The notes under the pieces: generated by a model
The model's input: only the letters and a program-made list of their open reading frames with translations
What the model was told of the DNA's origin: nothing
Database searches by the model: none
From: Leptolyngbyaceae cyanobacterium JSC-12
Lineage (GTDB): Bacteria; Cyanobacteriota; Cyanobacteriia; Leptolyngbyales; Leptolyngbyaceae
Assembly: GCA_000309945.1 (NCBI GenBank)
Contig: CM001633.1
Location: 704,723-768,722, forward strand
Length of the DNA: 64,000 nucleotides
Reading direction: 5' to 3'
Translations under genes and position numbers: made by a program
Shown here: piece by piece, positions 34,485 to 44,349 of the stretch
Layout of the letters: each line of letters starts with the position of its first letter
How positions within the stretch are numbered: position 1 is the stretch's first letter

Positions 34485-36521
34485 ATGTCTTTTGAAGTAG
34501 ATAAGTTATTTGAGGAGTATCAACGGAATAAGTTTCGGCAGTTTGACCAGTACAACAGCCGAGCACAGTCTCCTGTGTTTAATTCCATTGTGGGATACGT
34601 CGCAGACGTAGATGATATGTCCCGTTTGAGAAACACGTACAACATTATCGTGCCTTCTCTTAATAACATCATGCTTCGCCAGGTGCCTCGTAAAATTCCA
34701 GATGGATTTATTAATGCCAATGGCGTTGGACACTTACCAGCTCCCTTACGTCCAGGTCAGCCAGTTCTTATTAGTTTCACAAATAACAGTACATCCTTAC
34801 CTTATATTGACGGTTCGTTTATGATGAACGGTCAGTTGGAGTTGTGGGAAGGAGATAAAATTCCACAGCTGGATACGAAAGATACTACTAACCTTGCGTT
34901 ATTTCCAACTCCACTTCCACCAGAAGCTCTCGCTATTAAAGGAGATGCAGAAGTTAAAGTTCACCCGCTAGTTCTTAGACTTTCTTCTCCTACTCAACCA
35001 CAAAATTCTGCCACCGCCTTAGAAGTTCCTGGTACGACTTACATTACTGACGCCTATGGTAATGTTTTTACCTACTTCGCAGGCGAACGTATAGTCGTCG
35101 GTAAAAACGAGCAGAAAGCGCAGGCTGGTGCTCGACAATCTATGGCAGACATGCCGAAGCAGGAATCGCTCAAAAAAGCAATTCGTCTTCAAGCACAGAT
35201 GCTTGAGTCAATGGCACATTGGCGCGTAGCTCTAGCTGGTGAATTTACAATTCAAACTCCACACCCAGAAGCTAAGAGAAAAAGAAACTTTAATAACGAT
35301 ACATCTGGTAGTCTATCTATTTCTTCTTCTGGGATCTCCGGTCAATTCCAAACCCAAATTGGAGGCACTGAATTTCTCAAAGATGCTTTCAATAAAATGG
35401 ACCAAATTAGTAGCTTACTTGATTTAGCTATTCAATCTGGTAATAAGCAGCTAAATTTTTTACAAAAAGTGTTGTTACCTCTTATTCGAAAGCTTAAAAC
35501 TCTCTGGGGTAGTGCCAGTGGATTTGGATTGCAACAACTCAGTTTTTCTGTTGATTTACCTTTTAATTTGAAGCTTTCAGTGTCTATTAGATTCGATGTC
35601 AAGACCGGAAAGCTATCAATAAAGGCATCAATAGGTTTTGGCAGTGGTACACCTATTGTAGGTTCACAACCGTTACCCCTTCGAAGTGAAGGTACTATTA
35701 TTGCTGGGGGTTACCAACGTCAAGAGAATCCTCAAATTGTTGTAAGGACAACTGTTTCAGAGTACGTTACCTCAACTATTTACCAAGATTTTCCTGAACT
35801 AGAAGGGTATACTCCTCAAAACCTAAACCACAATCATGTTCCGTATGAGTATGTCAGTAGAGATTTTAATAACCTAAACTTCGGAACAAACCAAGAGGAC
35901 GCTTTAACTAGTTTATTAACCCAGTATGGAGTCAGAGATTCGTATCTGATAATTCGTTATCTTGTGCCCTTGGTGAAGTACGGGTCTGCCTTTGACTTTC
36001 TCAAAATTGCAGCAGTGTTGGCTGACCCACTTCTAACGATAATCATCACAGTGGGTCTTGCTGGTAATGATGCCTTCTCTACGACTACACCCTCAACCAC
36101 AAATGCAGATACGTTGACTCAACTTAATCCAGAGTTAGAAGAAGTAGTGAGCACAATTATTAAACCAGGTATTGTACAGTGCCCTACTTTACCCGATGAA
36201 GCCTATCGTATTCTTTTCTTAGCTCAAAGAGGAGATGTGCAAGGCGCAAAAGAGTTTACTCAGGAGTATTTTAATGTTTTGACTCCAGACTATATTTCTT
36301 GGGTGGAAGACCTTGAAAACTTTATGGACTGGGCTAATGCAAACCAGCATCCGTTTTATCCTGCGTTATATCAGCTACACGATGGTAACTTATTAAACTT
36401 TTTTGTCTTGCTTCTGTACCTAAAAACTGGAATAGATGTCAGAGCTTTCCCAAGAGCATATGATGAGCTACGTGCTTATAGCTTGTTGGCGTTTCCTCAA
36501 CCAAGGTTGGGAGCAGAGTGA
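34485..36521 (+). CDS. OB-fold baseplate/spike-associated protein, 678 aa
   Basis: Residues about 30-110 form a gp5/gpV-like OB-fold: FNSIVGYVADVDDMSRLRNT, YNIIVPSLNNI and then PGQPVLISFTNN with YIDGSFMMNG. This domain sits at the base of central spikes and binds the hub. The rest is long: a predicted helical middle (KKAIRLQAQMLESMAHWRVA; LDLAIQSGNKQLNFLQKVLL), a beta segment LKLSVSIRFDVKTGKLSIKA, and a helical C-terminus. It begins 3 bases after the hub gene, so the pair is coupled. A full spike needs the beta-helix, which is better seen two genes on at 37702. Confidence 0.65.
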   Translation: MSFEVDKLFEEYQRNKFRQFDQYNSRAQSPVFNSIVGYVADVDDMSRLRNTYNIIVPSLNNIMLRQVPRKIPDGFINANGVGHLPAPLRPGQPVLISFTNNSTSLPYIDGSFMMNGQLELWEGDKIPQLDTKDTTNLALFPTPLPPEALAIKGDAEVKVHPLVLRLSSPTQPQNSATALEVPGTTYITDAYGNVFTYFAGERIVVGKNEQKAQAGARQSMADMPKQESLKKAIRLQAQMLESMAHWRVALAGEFTIQTPHPEAKRKRNFNNDTSGSLSISSSGISGQFQTQIGGTEFLKDAFNKMDQISSLLDLAIQSGNKQLNFLQKVLLPLIRKLKTLWGSASGFGLQQLSFSVDLPFNLKLSVSIRFDVKTGKLSIKASIGFGSGTPIVGSQPLPLRSEGTIIAGGYQRQENPQIVVRTTVSEYVTSTIYQDFPELEGYTPQNLNHNHVPYEYVSRDFNNLNFGTNQEDALTSLLTQYGVRDSYLIIRYLVPLVKYGSAFDFLKIAAVLADPLLTIIITVGLAGNDAFSTTTPSTTNADTLTQLNPELEEVVSTIIKPGIVQCPTLPDEAYRILFLAQRGDVQGAKEFTQEYFNVLTPDYISWVEDLENFMDWANANQHPFYPALYQLHDGNLLNFFVLLLYLKTGIDVRAFPRAYDELRAYSLLAFPQPRLGAE

Positions 36522-37705
36522 TGGTTAAAACTTATAAATCAGTTGGACTAAGCTATAACCCTAACGATCTCAAGTTTGGGCATGTTAATAACCTAGAGTA
36601 TTTTTTTGAACGCCGCCGCAATCAAGTAATCTTGCAAGGAGCTTTGAGACTTTATCAACTACAAGCTGCTTATGCCAGGTCACTTGTGGAAACACCTTCA
36701 TACACAGTACTTGCCTTTCGGGATAGTCTACTCTCTATTGCATTAAGTCTTTCTCTCCGGTGTGCTCAAACTAAAGATGTTTTGTACATGGAGATGACAA
36801 ACCATGCTTCTACATATTGGGCAAAATACGGCAACACATTTTGGGTTGAGATTCCAGACTACTCTTCCGATCCTGAGTACGTACCGGATACTGCATTTTG
36901 TGGAGTAGCAGGTAGCTTAGCTTTTTTACTTCACCAAAATCAAGATACGGGTGCTGGGTTGTATCCGCATCAGTTATTGCAGAAAATGTTGGACTATCTC
37001 TGGGAAGAACTTGACATTTTGAGTTCGTTAAATCCATCTGAAAAAGTCAACACATTTCTTGAAAAAATTGGGGCTGACCACATTCCATTTGACAAATATG
37101 AGTCTGCTTTAACATCCATCGCATCTTCAAACTTAAACGGACTAAGCTCTGAACTACAAACATTTGTAGTTCAAAATATTCGCCGTAAATTATTAACGCC
37201 AAATGACTGGAGCCGTTTGAAACTGCGCTGGTTACTAAAAGAAGTCACCCCTGAAGTTGTTTCCGCAATTATTGCCTTACAACTTATAGCTAACCAAGAA
37301 GAACAGGTTAGACAACGATTCGGATTACCCATCTCTTCCTTAAATTTAGAAGAGTTTGATGACACCTTGTTATCGTTACTTCCTCCTGCTGGCACCGTTT
37401 TAATGTTTGTAGGGTTTGCAGTTGAAGGATTGTTAAAAGCTATTGTTTCAATAACGGAGACAGACGAGCTTCACTCCATTGCATATCAAGATTTTTTAGG
37501 ACGTTCTGATTACGCTGAATTTCGTAGGTCGGTAGCAATGAACCTTTCAACTACTTACGATGCTTTAGGTGCTTTAGGGGTGTTTAACACTTTGTACGAA
37601 GCGAGAGGACTAGCATACAGGATGTACCTAACAGCATTGCAATTAATAGCTGGTCAAACGCCAATATCTAAAACAGAGTTTACTCGTCTAAATGGGTTCC
37701 TATGA
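36521..37705 (+). CDS. Hypothetical baseplate protein, 394 aa
   Basis: Unrecognised helical protein. It opens with TYKSVGLSYNPNDLKFGHVN, and has helical blocks ALRLYQLQAAYARSL and LSIALSLSLRCAQ, then a C-terminal region with FVGFAVEGLLKAIVSIT and a Tyr-rich end. I use the ATG at 36521, which overlaps the preceding stop (GTGATG), with GGGAGC upstream; a GTG at 36518 is a minor alternative. It overlaps the spike gene that follows by 4 bases, so it is translationally tied to spike assembly. Structural by neighbourhood only. Confidence 0.6.
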   Translation: MVKTYKSVGLSYNPNDLKFGHVNNLEYFFERRRNQVILQGALRLYQLQAAYARSLVETPSYTVLAFRDSLLSIALSLSLRCAQTKDVLYMEMTNHASTYWAKYGNTFWVEIPDYSSDPEYVPDTAFCGVAGSLAFLLHQNQDTGAGLYPHQLLQKMLDYLWEELDILSSLNPSEKVNTFLEKIGADHIPFDKYESALTSIASSNLNGLSSELQTFVVQNIRRKLLTPNDWSRLKLRWLLKEVTPEVVSAIIALQLIANQEEQVRQRFGLPISSLNLEEFDDTLLSLLPPAGTVLMFVGFAVEGLLKAIVSITETDELHSIAYQDFLGRSDYAEFRRSVAMNLSTTYDALGALGVFNTLYEARGLAYRMYLTALQLIAGQTPISKTEFTRLNGFL

Positions 37706-39573
37706 CTTTTTTACCACTAGGATTTACGGAAATCTCCGATGAATATATAGCGCTCAATCCTCCACCTCCAATTACTGGATTGTCAGAGGACACAAACTTA
37801 ACTAGTTTGCTGAGCCAAACTTACGTAGAGCTGCAAGAGGTTATACCAATTTCTTCAACTCCAGACAATTTGGCAGTTATTAACATTCAACCAGATACAA
37901 ATTATCCGAAAGTAAACTCTACGGTCAGCGTTAAAGCTAGAGTTAGCGGAACAACATCTGGTTTGTTAGCCTTACGGATTCTTTCTCCAGCACCAGCTGT
38001 TTATGAAAACAGTTCGGCACCTGTTGTGCAGTGGCAAAATAATGTTTTAAGTAGTTTCCAATTTGTGGTCAAAGATACTGGACTTATTCAATTAGTAGCC
38101 CACCCGGTTGAATCAAATGTAAATCTTCCGTTAGTAATTGCGTCCTCTGACTATCAAAGCCTTAGAAACAGAAGCAATCTGGTTACTCTTTTTGTTCAGC
38201 CAGCTTCCGACGACGCACAGCAAATTGTTGTTGCAGCCGAAGTTATTAACTCAAATCCTCTATATGATTTAGTTCCACAGTTGAGTGAGAACATCTTAAG
38301 AACGATTATCGTAGACCAAACTCTAGATTTAGCTCCAACAAATCCTCAACCTCATGGCTCACATGGAGTTGGTATCTACAAAGACGTTGGTATTCCGTCA
38401 CCTCTAAGTGCCAACATGCACAAGAAAGTGCCGTCTGATAATCTACAAAAAATATTAGGTATGGCACTAGATCAACTTAAACGGCTGGAAGGGTGGGCAA
38501 GAAAAGTACTTCACCATGTTCACTCAGATAAGAGCATTCTGCCTAACTCAGAACTAAATCTTTTATTAAATCTGTTGCCTGATGAGCTTAAGTCTTCTAT
38601 TGAGCGGTATGCAGAATTTGTTGAAGAGGCAGGCAAGTTAGCCAGTAGTGTTGCTCAAACTTACACACCTGATTATGCACAAGGCAACTCAATTTCGAAG
38701 ACTAACGCGGTTGAACAACATAATGCAGGGCAGTTTAGAGTTCAAACTTCGAGTTTGTTTGACATTAACTCGCCTTCCTTCAATCTTGCTTCGCAGCAGG
38801 CAGTATTTCAAAACAGATTTGAGCATCATGTTGGTGATATTTATCAGGGAAGTCATATTCACGTCTTTGTTCGTGCAGAAGATCAGCTTACTCAGATGAG
38901 TGCGAACGCCGTTCAATATACATCAGGAGACTTTGCACAGTACAGTTCCAACTCCCAACAAGTTGCAGGCTCCAGTGTTAAATATCAGGACTCAGAATGG
39001 AGTCAAGTTGGTCAAACTTCTCAAACTCCTATTCACCCTCAGAATGCTGATCCGACTAAAGCAAACCAATATGGTAGTTCCACTAAGTTAGTCAACAAGG
39101 ACTACAAAGTAGCAACATCAACTGGTGAGATAGTTTTCAACAGCGGTACTCATACTCATATCCATGCAAAGCAGGGTTCTCTTAAACTTTCTTCTGCTAC
39201 AGCTGATGTTCGTATTGATGCAGCAACTTCTATTACTCAAAAGGCTACTCAAAATATTCAGCTAAGTAGTACACAGAAAACCTTAATAGGGGGTGGTGCT
39301 GTGCTTGTAACTGCCAGTAAAAACGTTATGGTTAGAGGCAAGTTGGTTTTAATCAACTCTGGTGGTAGTCTGAGTATTCCAGCACAATCACAACCCAAAT
39401 TAATAACTGATCAACCAAAAGTGTTTTTGCCGATGACCGATCCAGCACCTTATAGTAAGGAAACTCCAGTCTCTCCTGGACCGCTTGGACAAAACACTCC
39501 GAACACCCCAGAACCAAATAGCACTCCAGCCGGACCCGCTGATCTTGGTAAATATTTAACCAACTCCGATTAG
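37702..39573 (+). CDS. Central spike (beta-helical, gpV/VgrG-like) protein, 623 aa
   Basis: The N-terminal 170 residues look like an Ig-type beta sandwich (NSTVSVKARVSGTTSGLLAL). From about residue 325 the sequence changes to a pseudo-repeating beta-helix: FRVQTSSLFDINSPSFNLAS, FEHHVGDIYQGSHIHVF, QYTSGDFAQYSSNSQQVAG, EIVFNSGTHTHIHAKQGSL, DVRIDAATSITQKATQNIQL, GGAVLVTASKNVMVRGKLVL. Such alternating short strands build the three-sided needle of contractile-tail spikes. The C-terminus is Pro-rich and flexible, perhaps where a PAAR tip (2717) docks. The middle (about 250-310) is helical. Confidence 0.75.
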   Translation: MTFLPLGFTEISDEYIALNPPPPITGLSEDTNLTSLLSQTYVELQEVIPISSTPDNLAVINIQPDTNYPKVNSTVSVKARVSGTTSGLLALRILSPAPAVYENSSAPVVQWQNNVLSSFQFVVKDTGLIQLVAHPVESNVNLPLVIASSDYQSLRNRSNLVTLFVQPASDDAQQIVVAAEVINSNPLYDLVPQLSENILRTIIVDQTLDLAPTNPQPHGSHGVGIYKDVGIPSPLSANMHKKVPSDNLQKILGMALDQLKRLEGWARKVLHHVHSDKSILPNSELNLLLNLLPDELKSSIERYAEFVEEAGKLASSVAQTYTPDYAQGNSISKTNAVEQHNAGQFRVQTSSLFDINSPSFNLASQQAVFQNRFEHHVGDIYQGSHIHVFVRAEDQLTQMSANAVQYTSGDFAQYSSNSQQVAGSSVKYQDSEWSQVGQTSQTPIHPQNADPTKANQYGSSTKLVNKDYKVATSTGEIVFNSGTHTHIHAKQGSLKLSSATADVRIDAATSITQKATQNIQLSSTQKTLIGGGAVLVTASKNVMVRGKLVLINSGGSLSIPAQSQPKLITDQPKVFLPMTDPAPYSKETPVSPGPLGQNTPNTPEPNSTPAGPADLGKYLTNSD

Positions 39574-39616
39574 CTGCTGACTTTTTCTCCAATGTATATT
39601 ACTGACAACTAGCATA

Positions 39617-40282
39617 ATGAGTTTTTTACCAGCGTATATTATTAACAACCCTTCATCGCAACGTTATCTCGTGAATAGTATTGAAGGTTATGTTGTTTCT
39701 TTTATTTATGGGCAGGATGAAGTTCGTCCAGGTGTTCAAGTTCGATTTTTGAATGCAGCTCTAGAGTTGATTTCAACAGGATTTGTTTATAAAGCTCAGA
39801 ATAACGTAGCGTTCTCAGAAGCCTTCGAAGAACTTTCTCAATCTGCGTTAACAAGCATCAAATTTTGTGAGCTGGCGCGTGTCTGGAATGTTGCTATTCC
39901 CCAACCAACTCAACTTATAGACGATAATCAGCTGTTTGTAGCAACAACTGGACAAACTGCATTACTGAGATGTCGCTGCTTAACACCACCAGACCATACA
40001 GGTGGTCAGATTAGTTGGTCGCTATTTCGTGCTCCACTTGATGCTTCTACAGAGTATGTAGAAGCAATAAAGAGTCATGATTATTTTTCTGTCAATTACG
40101 TCAGATTTCAAAAGCAGAATTATCTTTGGAAAGCTGGTGTTTATACAGTAATTGCACAGCGATATTCCAACAGAGGAAATATATTGTCAGAAGATAGCAA
40201 GACTTGGACACTTAAACAGCCAACTAATCGTATATCGTGCGGAGAGTACGACGATCCACTATCTTCTATTAACCTTCTGTGA
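39617..40282 (+). CDS. Ig-like-domain baseplate protein, 221 aa
   Basis: The central part (about 107-190) looks like an immunoglobulin-type sandwich: GQTALLRCRCLTPPDHTGG, QISWSLFRAP and later FQKQNYLWKAGVYTVIAQRY, with the usual Trp in strand C and a Tyr-x-hydrophobic end. The N-terminal third (SIEGYVVSFIYGQDEVRPGV) may be another small barrel. Ig-like domains on tails and baseplates bind surface sugars. It lies between the spike and the gp25-like gene and its stop overlaps the next GTG start. No more specific name is supported. Confidence 0.6.
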   Translation: MSFLPAYIINNPSSQRYLVNSIEGYVVSFIYGQDEVRPGVQVRFLNAALELISTGFVYKAQNNVAFSEAFEELSQSALTSIKFCELARVWNVAIPQPTQLIDDNQLFVATTGQTALLRCRCLTPPDHTGGQISWSLFRAPLDASTEYVEAIKSHDYFSVNYVRFQKQNYLWKAGVYTVIAQRYSNRGNILSEDSKTWTLKQPTNRISCGEYDDPLSSINLL

Positions 40283-40740
40283 ACGACTTAATTTACCGTC
40301 GCCACCCGAATTTTGAACGTTCTGTGGAGTTAACAGGTACAGACTTAGCTATTAAGGCTAAGGAAGACCTTGTTACTCAACAAGGTGATGCTGCGACAAT
40401 CTCAGGGGTAGACCTAATTGTTGAGTCTCTACTTCGGCGGTTAAATACACCAACAAATGGTTACAGACGATGGGTTCGCACACCAGATGGAATGGAGGTA
40501 GTTGACAGCTCTTATGGTAATAGAGCTTTTGACTATCTTTCTTCTCCTACTACACCTGCAACGATTGCAGAGATAGAACGCGCTTTTAAGGAAACAGTAG
40601 AAGCAGAACCTCAAGTTGAGCTGGTGAGCATAAAAGTCAAACAAGCTGCTAATTTCACAGATATTGATGTAGTTATTAATTACCGTATTTTATCTGAGCA
40701 AGAACTCAGAGCTTTATCTATTACGTTAAATCCCGCTTAG
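40279..40740 (+). CDS. Baseplate wedge protein, gp25/W-like
   Basis: Joins the wedge to the hub and starts sheath assembly. 153 aa with the family pattern: VELTGTDLAIKAKEDLVTQQ (about 15-34) giving the early helix, SLLRRLNTPTNGYRRW, then DSSYGNRAFDYLSSPT (about 75-90) corresponding to the conserved YG/G-x-x-L-x-x-P region, and IKVKQAANFTDIDVVINYRI as the final strand pair. It starts with GTG overlapping the preceding stop, and is immediately followed by the J-like gene, the usual W-J order of P2/T4-type baseplates. Confidence 0.85.
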   Translation: MNDLIYRRHPNFERSVELTGTDLAIKAKEDLVTQQGDAATISGVDLIVESLLRRLNTPTNGYRRWVRTPDGMEVVDSSYGNRAFDYLSSPTTPATIAEIERAFKETVEAEPQVELVSIKVKQAANFTDIDVVINYRILSEQELRALSITLNPA

Positions 40741-40741
40741 T

Positions 40742-41827
40742 ATGGTTCAACCCAGAACACTAACTGAAATCCAGCAAGAATTTTTTCAGGCTTTGTTGTC
40801 TCAAAGCACTGCACTCAATGATGTGCGTCAAGGTTCTATACTTTTTAGTTTGAGTAGAGCGCTTTCAGCTATTCAGGTGCAGTCAGACCTACAACTATCT
40901 GAGCTGGCAAACGACTACTTTCTAAACACGGCAAGAGGTTCTACTTTAGATCTTAGAGCTTCTGACTTTGGCATCACTAGAAAATCAGGTGTTGCAGCGA
41001 CAGGGTTTGTCTTAGTTATTAGTAGAACTGAAGGTTTTACCTTACAACCAAACACAATCCTGACTGATCCAATTACCAGCTTACAATTTGAAGTAACTGC
41101 TGCTACAGCTATTCCAGTTAGTGCTTTTACCGAAGTTAAAGTACCCATAAAGGCAACACTTGCGGGAGTTTCTGGAAACGTAGAGGCAGGTACAAGACTA
41201 ATTTCACCTGTGTACCCGCAAGGACTATTTACGATCGGGTCGCACAGAACAAGTGCTGGCTCTCCTTGTGGCGACTTACAAAATGGTACAAATGAGGAAA
41301 CTGATGAAGAACTTCGTCGTCGTGTTCAAGTAAATCTTTTACATTCTCGTTCTACGACGGAACAGGCAATTCGCAATGCTCTTTTAGCTGAAATAACTGT
41401 CCCTTGGGTTTCATTGCGTTATCCAAAACCAGGCATTATTCAAATTTGGGTTGATAATCCATCTTCCTTACCTGCTTCTGAGTTGGAACGTTTAAGACAG
41501 ATAGTATTGCCATTACGTCCTGCAGGAATCCCAGTTGTAACCGCTCATCAGGCAACTAGATTACTAACAGATATAAGTATTCAGGTTTACCCAGAAAAGA
41601 CTACAAATTTACAGGAATTGACTGGAAAACTTCAAGGGATAGTTAGTAATTATTTGTTAAAGCTATCACTTGGGCAGACCTTTAGAAAACAGGTTTTATT
41701 AGATGAATTAACTAGAACACTAGGGATTCTTAGTCTTGTGCTAACAAAACCGACGTTTGACGTAGTACCGCAAGCATTAGAAGTTGTAAGAGCTTCCAAA
41801 ATTTTGGTGACTTATGAAACGCAATAA
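40742..41827 (+). CDS. Baseplate J-like (wedge) protein
   Basis: Wedge arm protein of contractile baseplates (P2 J, T4 gp6 type). 361 aa. Family features: the opening RTLTEIQQEFFQALLSQS, ANDYFLNTARGSTLDLRASD (about 59-78) with the ARGxxLD signature, GFVLVISRTEGFTLQPNTIL, VPIKATLAGVSGNVEAGT (about 136-153, the conserved G-x-x-GNV turn), then EETDEELRRRVQVNLL (about 185-200, the conserved D-E-x-x-R-R region). The C-terminal alpha/beta domain (ITVPWVSLRYPKPGIIQIWV) is typical. Position after the gp25-like gene confirms it. Confidence 0.9.
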   Translation: MVQPRTLTEIQQEFFQALLSQSTALNDVRQGSILFSLSRALSAIQVQSDLQLSELANDYFLNTARGSTLDLRASDFGITRKSGVAATGFVLVISRTEGFTLQPNTILTDPITSLQFEVTAATAIPVSAFTEVKVPIKATLAGVSGNVEAGTRLISPVYPQGLFTIGSHRTSAGSPCGDLQNGTNEETDEELRRRVQVNLLHSRSTTEQAIRNALLAEITVPWVSLRYPKPGIIQIWVDNPSSLPASELERLRQIVLPLRPAGIPVVTAHQATRLLTDISIQVYPEKTTNLQELTGKLQGIVSNYLLKLSLGQTFRKQVLLDELTRTLGILSLVLTKPTFDVVPQALEVVRASKILVTYETQ

Positions 41828-41832
41828 ATAAA

Positions 41833-44349
41833 ATGGTCGAGTCCTTTTACCCATTCTTCTTTACGCATCTAACGCAGTTTGTTAATTATCAACAAGGTGT
41901 GCAGACTTGGATCGACCCAATGCGTCCAGTCAGTTTTTTTCGCCCTGAGTCAGCTGAACAGAATAACGTATACTTCCTAATTTCTGGGTTTCAACCTCAA
42001 GGTACGATCGCCATAGAGGTTGATAATGGGCAGTACCTTTTAGATACATCCTCAAGTCTTACAATTGACACAGCTTTAACAGTTGATTGTACAGTTCAAG
42101 ACATCTCTGGGTTTAGCTCTGAGCTTAAAACTCCGATTACTTCTTCAAGTCTAACTAGGGAGTATAAACTGGACTGGCTAAATCAGCACATTACGAGAAG
42201 TTACCCGGAAACTTTTTTTGCCCAGGTACTGGAGGGGGTTTACCCTTTTCAAAAAGTTTCAACTCAGAAATATACTATCAACCCTGTACTCGTCGAACCA
42301 CTGGAGTATCGCAAGGACTTAACCAGCGGTGATGAAATGCTTTATGAATCTCTTACAGTGGATAACTCATTGATTACGATCGATGCAACTCATATTCCAA
42401 ACGATTTAGCAAATGGGTTATTAACTACTGACAGAACTGGGTTTTATGTACAAGCTGCTCCTGGACAGGCAGTTTTGGATGCATCTCCAAACGACTCAGA
42501 AGTGAGTCGAGTACTTGTCTCAGGAGTTGCTGACGGTAACGTTATCGTTTCGTGGAAGGTAGGAGATTTATTAACCAGCCAAATTTATTATCCAGCACTA
42601 GGACGAGGATTTTTACCTGCGTCAAATCTCGATTTAGATATGAAAGGAGCAACGCTTCACGAAATTGCACTTTCTATTCTCAGTTTAATCTCTCAAAGAG
42701 ATGAAGTATTACTACTCTCTGCCTTGACAGAACTTTCTTATATCTGGTCTTCTGTCCTAAATAATATAAAAGACGGTCAAGCTAACTCTGAGGTTACACC
42801 TGGATTACCTTCTTTTCTTCCAAGAATGATACCGAGTGTTAAACCTATTCAATTAGAAAGGTCTACATTACAACAAGCTTGGATAGGTTATGCAATTACA
42901 AAAGCAGTCGCCTATCTACGGTCTAGACCAATCGCATCAATTATTAAACTACCAACGTGGTTACCGGAATTACTTAACCAACTCGCAGCCGTTGTTTCTA
43001 GCGCGATTGACCCAGCAACAGGCATAACCTTTCAAGGTTTTGATGAGTTTGGATACTTAATAGACCAGGCTGATCTATCTGCTGCAGTTGTAGCAGAGAT
43101 GTTTTTGCAAGAATATCTGTCGATAAAGTATGACGCTAAAGTGCATAGAGTTACAGCTCGTGCTCATGTGCATTTATTAAAAAACAACACAGTTCATCTT
43201 GAAGATGGTACGTCTGAACACTTAGCACCGCTCTATAAACTGTTTTGGAATGTCATCCATAACCGCCATTCGGATAGTGACGTTCTGGTTAGTCAGATTC
43301 ACACGTATACTCAGACAACTAAACTAAATGATTTCCAGGCAGGATTGTGGAAATTTGTTGTATCCAGGTTGCCTGTTATTTATGAGCAACTAAATTACGA
43401 AAGTATTAATACACCTTTTGTTCAGATAGGAACAGGACTTTATGAACGGCGCAAAGTTGGAGGTATTCAAGATAAGATACCTGCGTTAGTTGCTTCAAGT
43501 TGGTCTTTGCTTTTAAGAGCAGAAGGGGAGATTGTTCTTAACGAAGAAGGTGAAGTACAGGTTAATGCTGAAGGAGAGATTTTACTAACAAATCAAACAA
43601 GTGCAAGCCTTTTACCTTCAAGAACATTTTCCTTAGGTGCTTTAGATGCTTTAGGATTTGAGTCTTTGGTTTTAGCAGAAGCTCAGAGAATGATGCCGTT
43701 TGGGTATCGCTGGGCATCCGAAGAAGCAAGTACCACCGGGCGTATTGGTGCTTTGTTAAAGGCAAGCGCTGAACTTGCCTTTGGTTGGTATTTGCAATAC
43801 CGAGAACTTTTGCTCGGTCAGTACCTTACTCAAGCTCAAGGTGACCCACTTGACCAGTGGGCACAATTATTAAACTACGACAGACCCCCTCTTCAGCCGG
43901 ATAGCTACTTAAAAGAGCAATTACTTCCGTTGTTAAGAAACAACCGGACAACAATTTCTAATTTAATAAGTCTTGCAGATAAATACGGTGTTAGAGCTAC
44001 CTATATTGAACCTGTTCCAATCAAAGCTCTGATTAATTCACAAGAGTTAAGTTGGGAGAGTTTAACACCTGAGCAGATAGACCAACTTGATGAAACAAAT
44101 GAATTTGTTGTTCCAAGAGATTTATATCCATCAAGTGTGCGGTTGGAACAAGGTAACAATTACCTTGTTGTTTGGGAAGCTGTAGTTCCATCTATTGTTA
44201 TTTATAGTCAGGAAGTTTCTCCAGAATTTACAACCGAAGTTATAGACAGCGTTCCGGCCTCCGTGCCTATTCGAATATACGCACGGTTGCATCATGAGAA
44301 TGTTGTTCAAACAAGTGCTAGTGCAAGTACGAGGAGGATAACTGGATGA
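41833..44349 (+). CDS. Large baseplate wedge protein with I-like C-terminus, 838 aa
   Basis: The last 200 residues contain LLGQYLTQAQGDPLDQWAQL (about 658-677), then LNYDRPPLQPDSYLKEQLLP and RNNRTTISNLISLADKYGVR, the pattern of tail-protein-I/wedge proteins that cap the J arm. The N-terminal half is beta-rich and Thr/Ser-rich, the middle helical. Residues about 560-585 hold three imperfect 8-residue repeats (EGEIVLNE, EGEVQVNA, EGEILLTN), a repeated beta hairpin. Much longer than ordinary I proteins (about 200 aa), so it is probably a fusion of wedge and extra domains. It overlaps the next gene by 4 bases. Confidence 0.6.
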   Translation: MVESFYPFFFTHLTQFVNYQQGVQTWIDPMRPVSFFRPESAEQNNVYFLISGFQPQGTIAIEVDNGQYLLDTSSSLTIDTALTVDCTVQDISGFSSELKTPITSSSLTREYKLDWLNQHITRSYPETFFAQVLEGVYPFQKVSTQKYTINPVLVEPLEYRKDLTSGDEMLYESLTVDNSLITIDATHIPNDLANGLLTTDRTGFYVQAAPGQAVLDASPNDSEVSRVLVSGVADGNVIVSWKVGDLLTSQIYYPALGRGFLPASNLDLDMKGATLHEIALSILSLISQRDEVLLLSALTELSYIWSSVLNNIKDGQANSEVTPGLPSFLPRMIPSVKPIQLERSTLQQAWIGYAITKAVAYLRSRPIASIIKLPTWLPELLNQLAAVVSSAIDPATGITFQGFDEFGYLIDQADLSAAVVAEMFLQEYLSIKYDAKVHRVTARAHVHLLKNNTVHLEDGTSEHLAPLYKLFWNVIHNRHSDSDVLVSQIHTYTQTTKLNDFQAGLWKFVVSRLPVIYEQLNYESINTPFVQIGTGLYERRKVGGIQDKIPALVASSWSLLLRAEGEIVLNEEGEVQVNAEGEILLTNQTSASLLPSRTFSLGALDALGFESLVLAEAQRMMPFGYRWASEEASTTGRIGALLKASAELAFGWYLQYRELLLGQYLTQAQGDPLDQWAQLLNYDRPPLQPDSYLKEQLLPLLRNNRTTISNLISLADKYGVRATYIEPVPIKALINSQELSWESLTPEQIDQLDETNEFVVPRDLYPSSVRLEQGNNYLVVWEAVVPSIVIYSQEVSPEFTTEVIDSVPASVPIRIYARLHHENVVQTSASASTRRITG

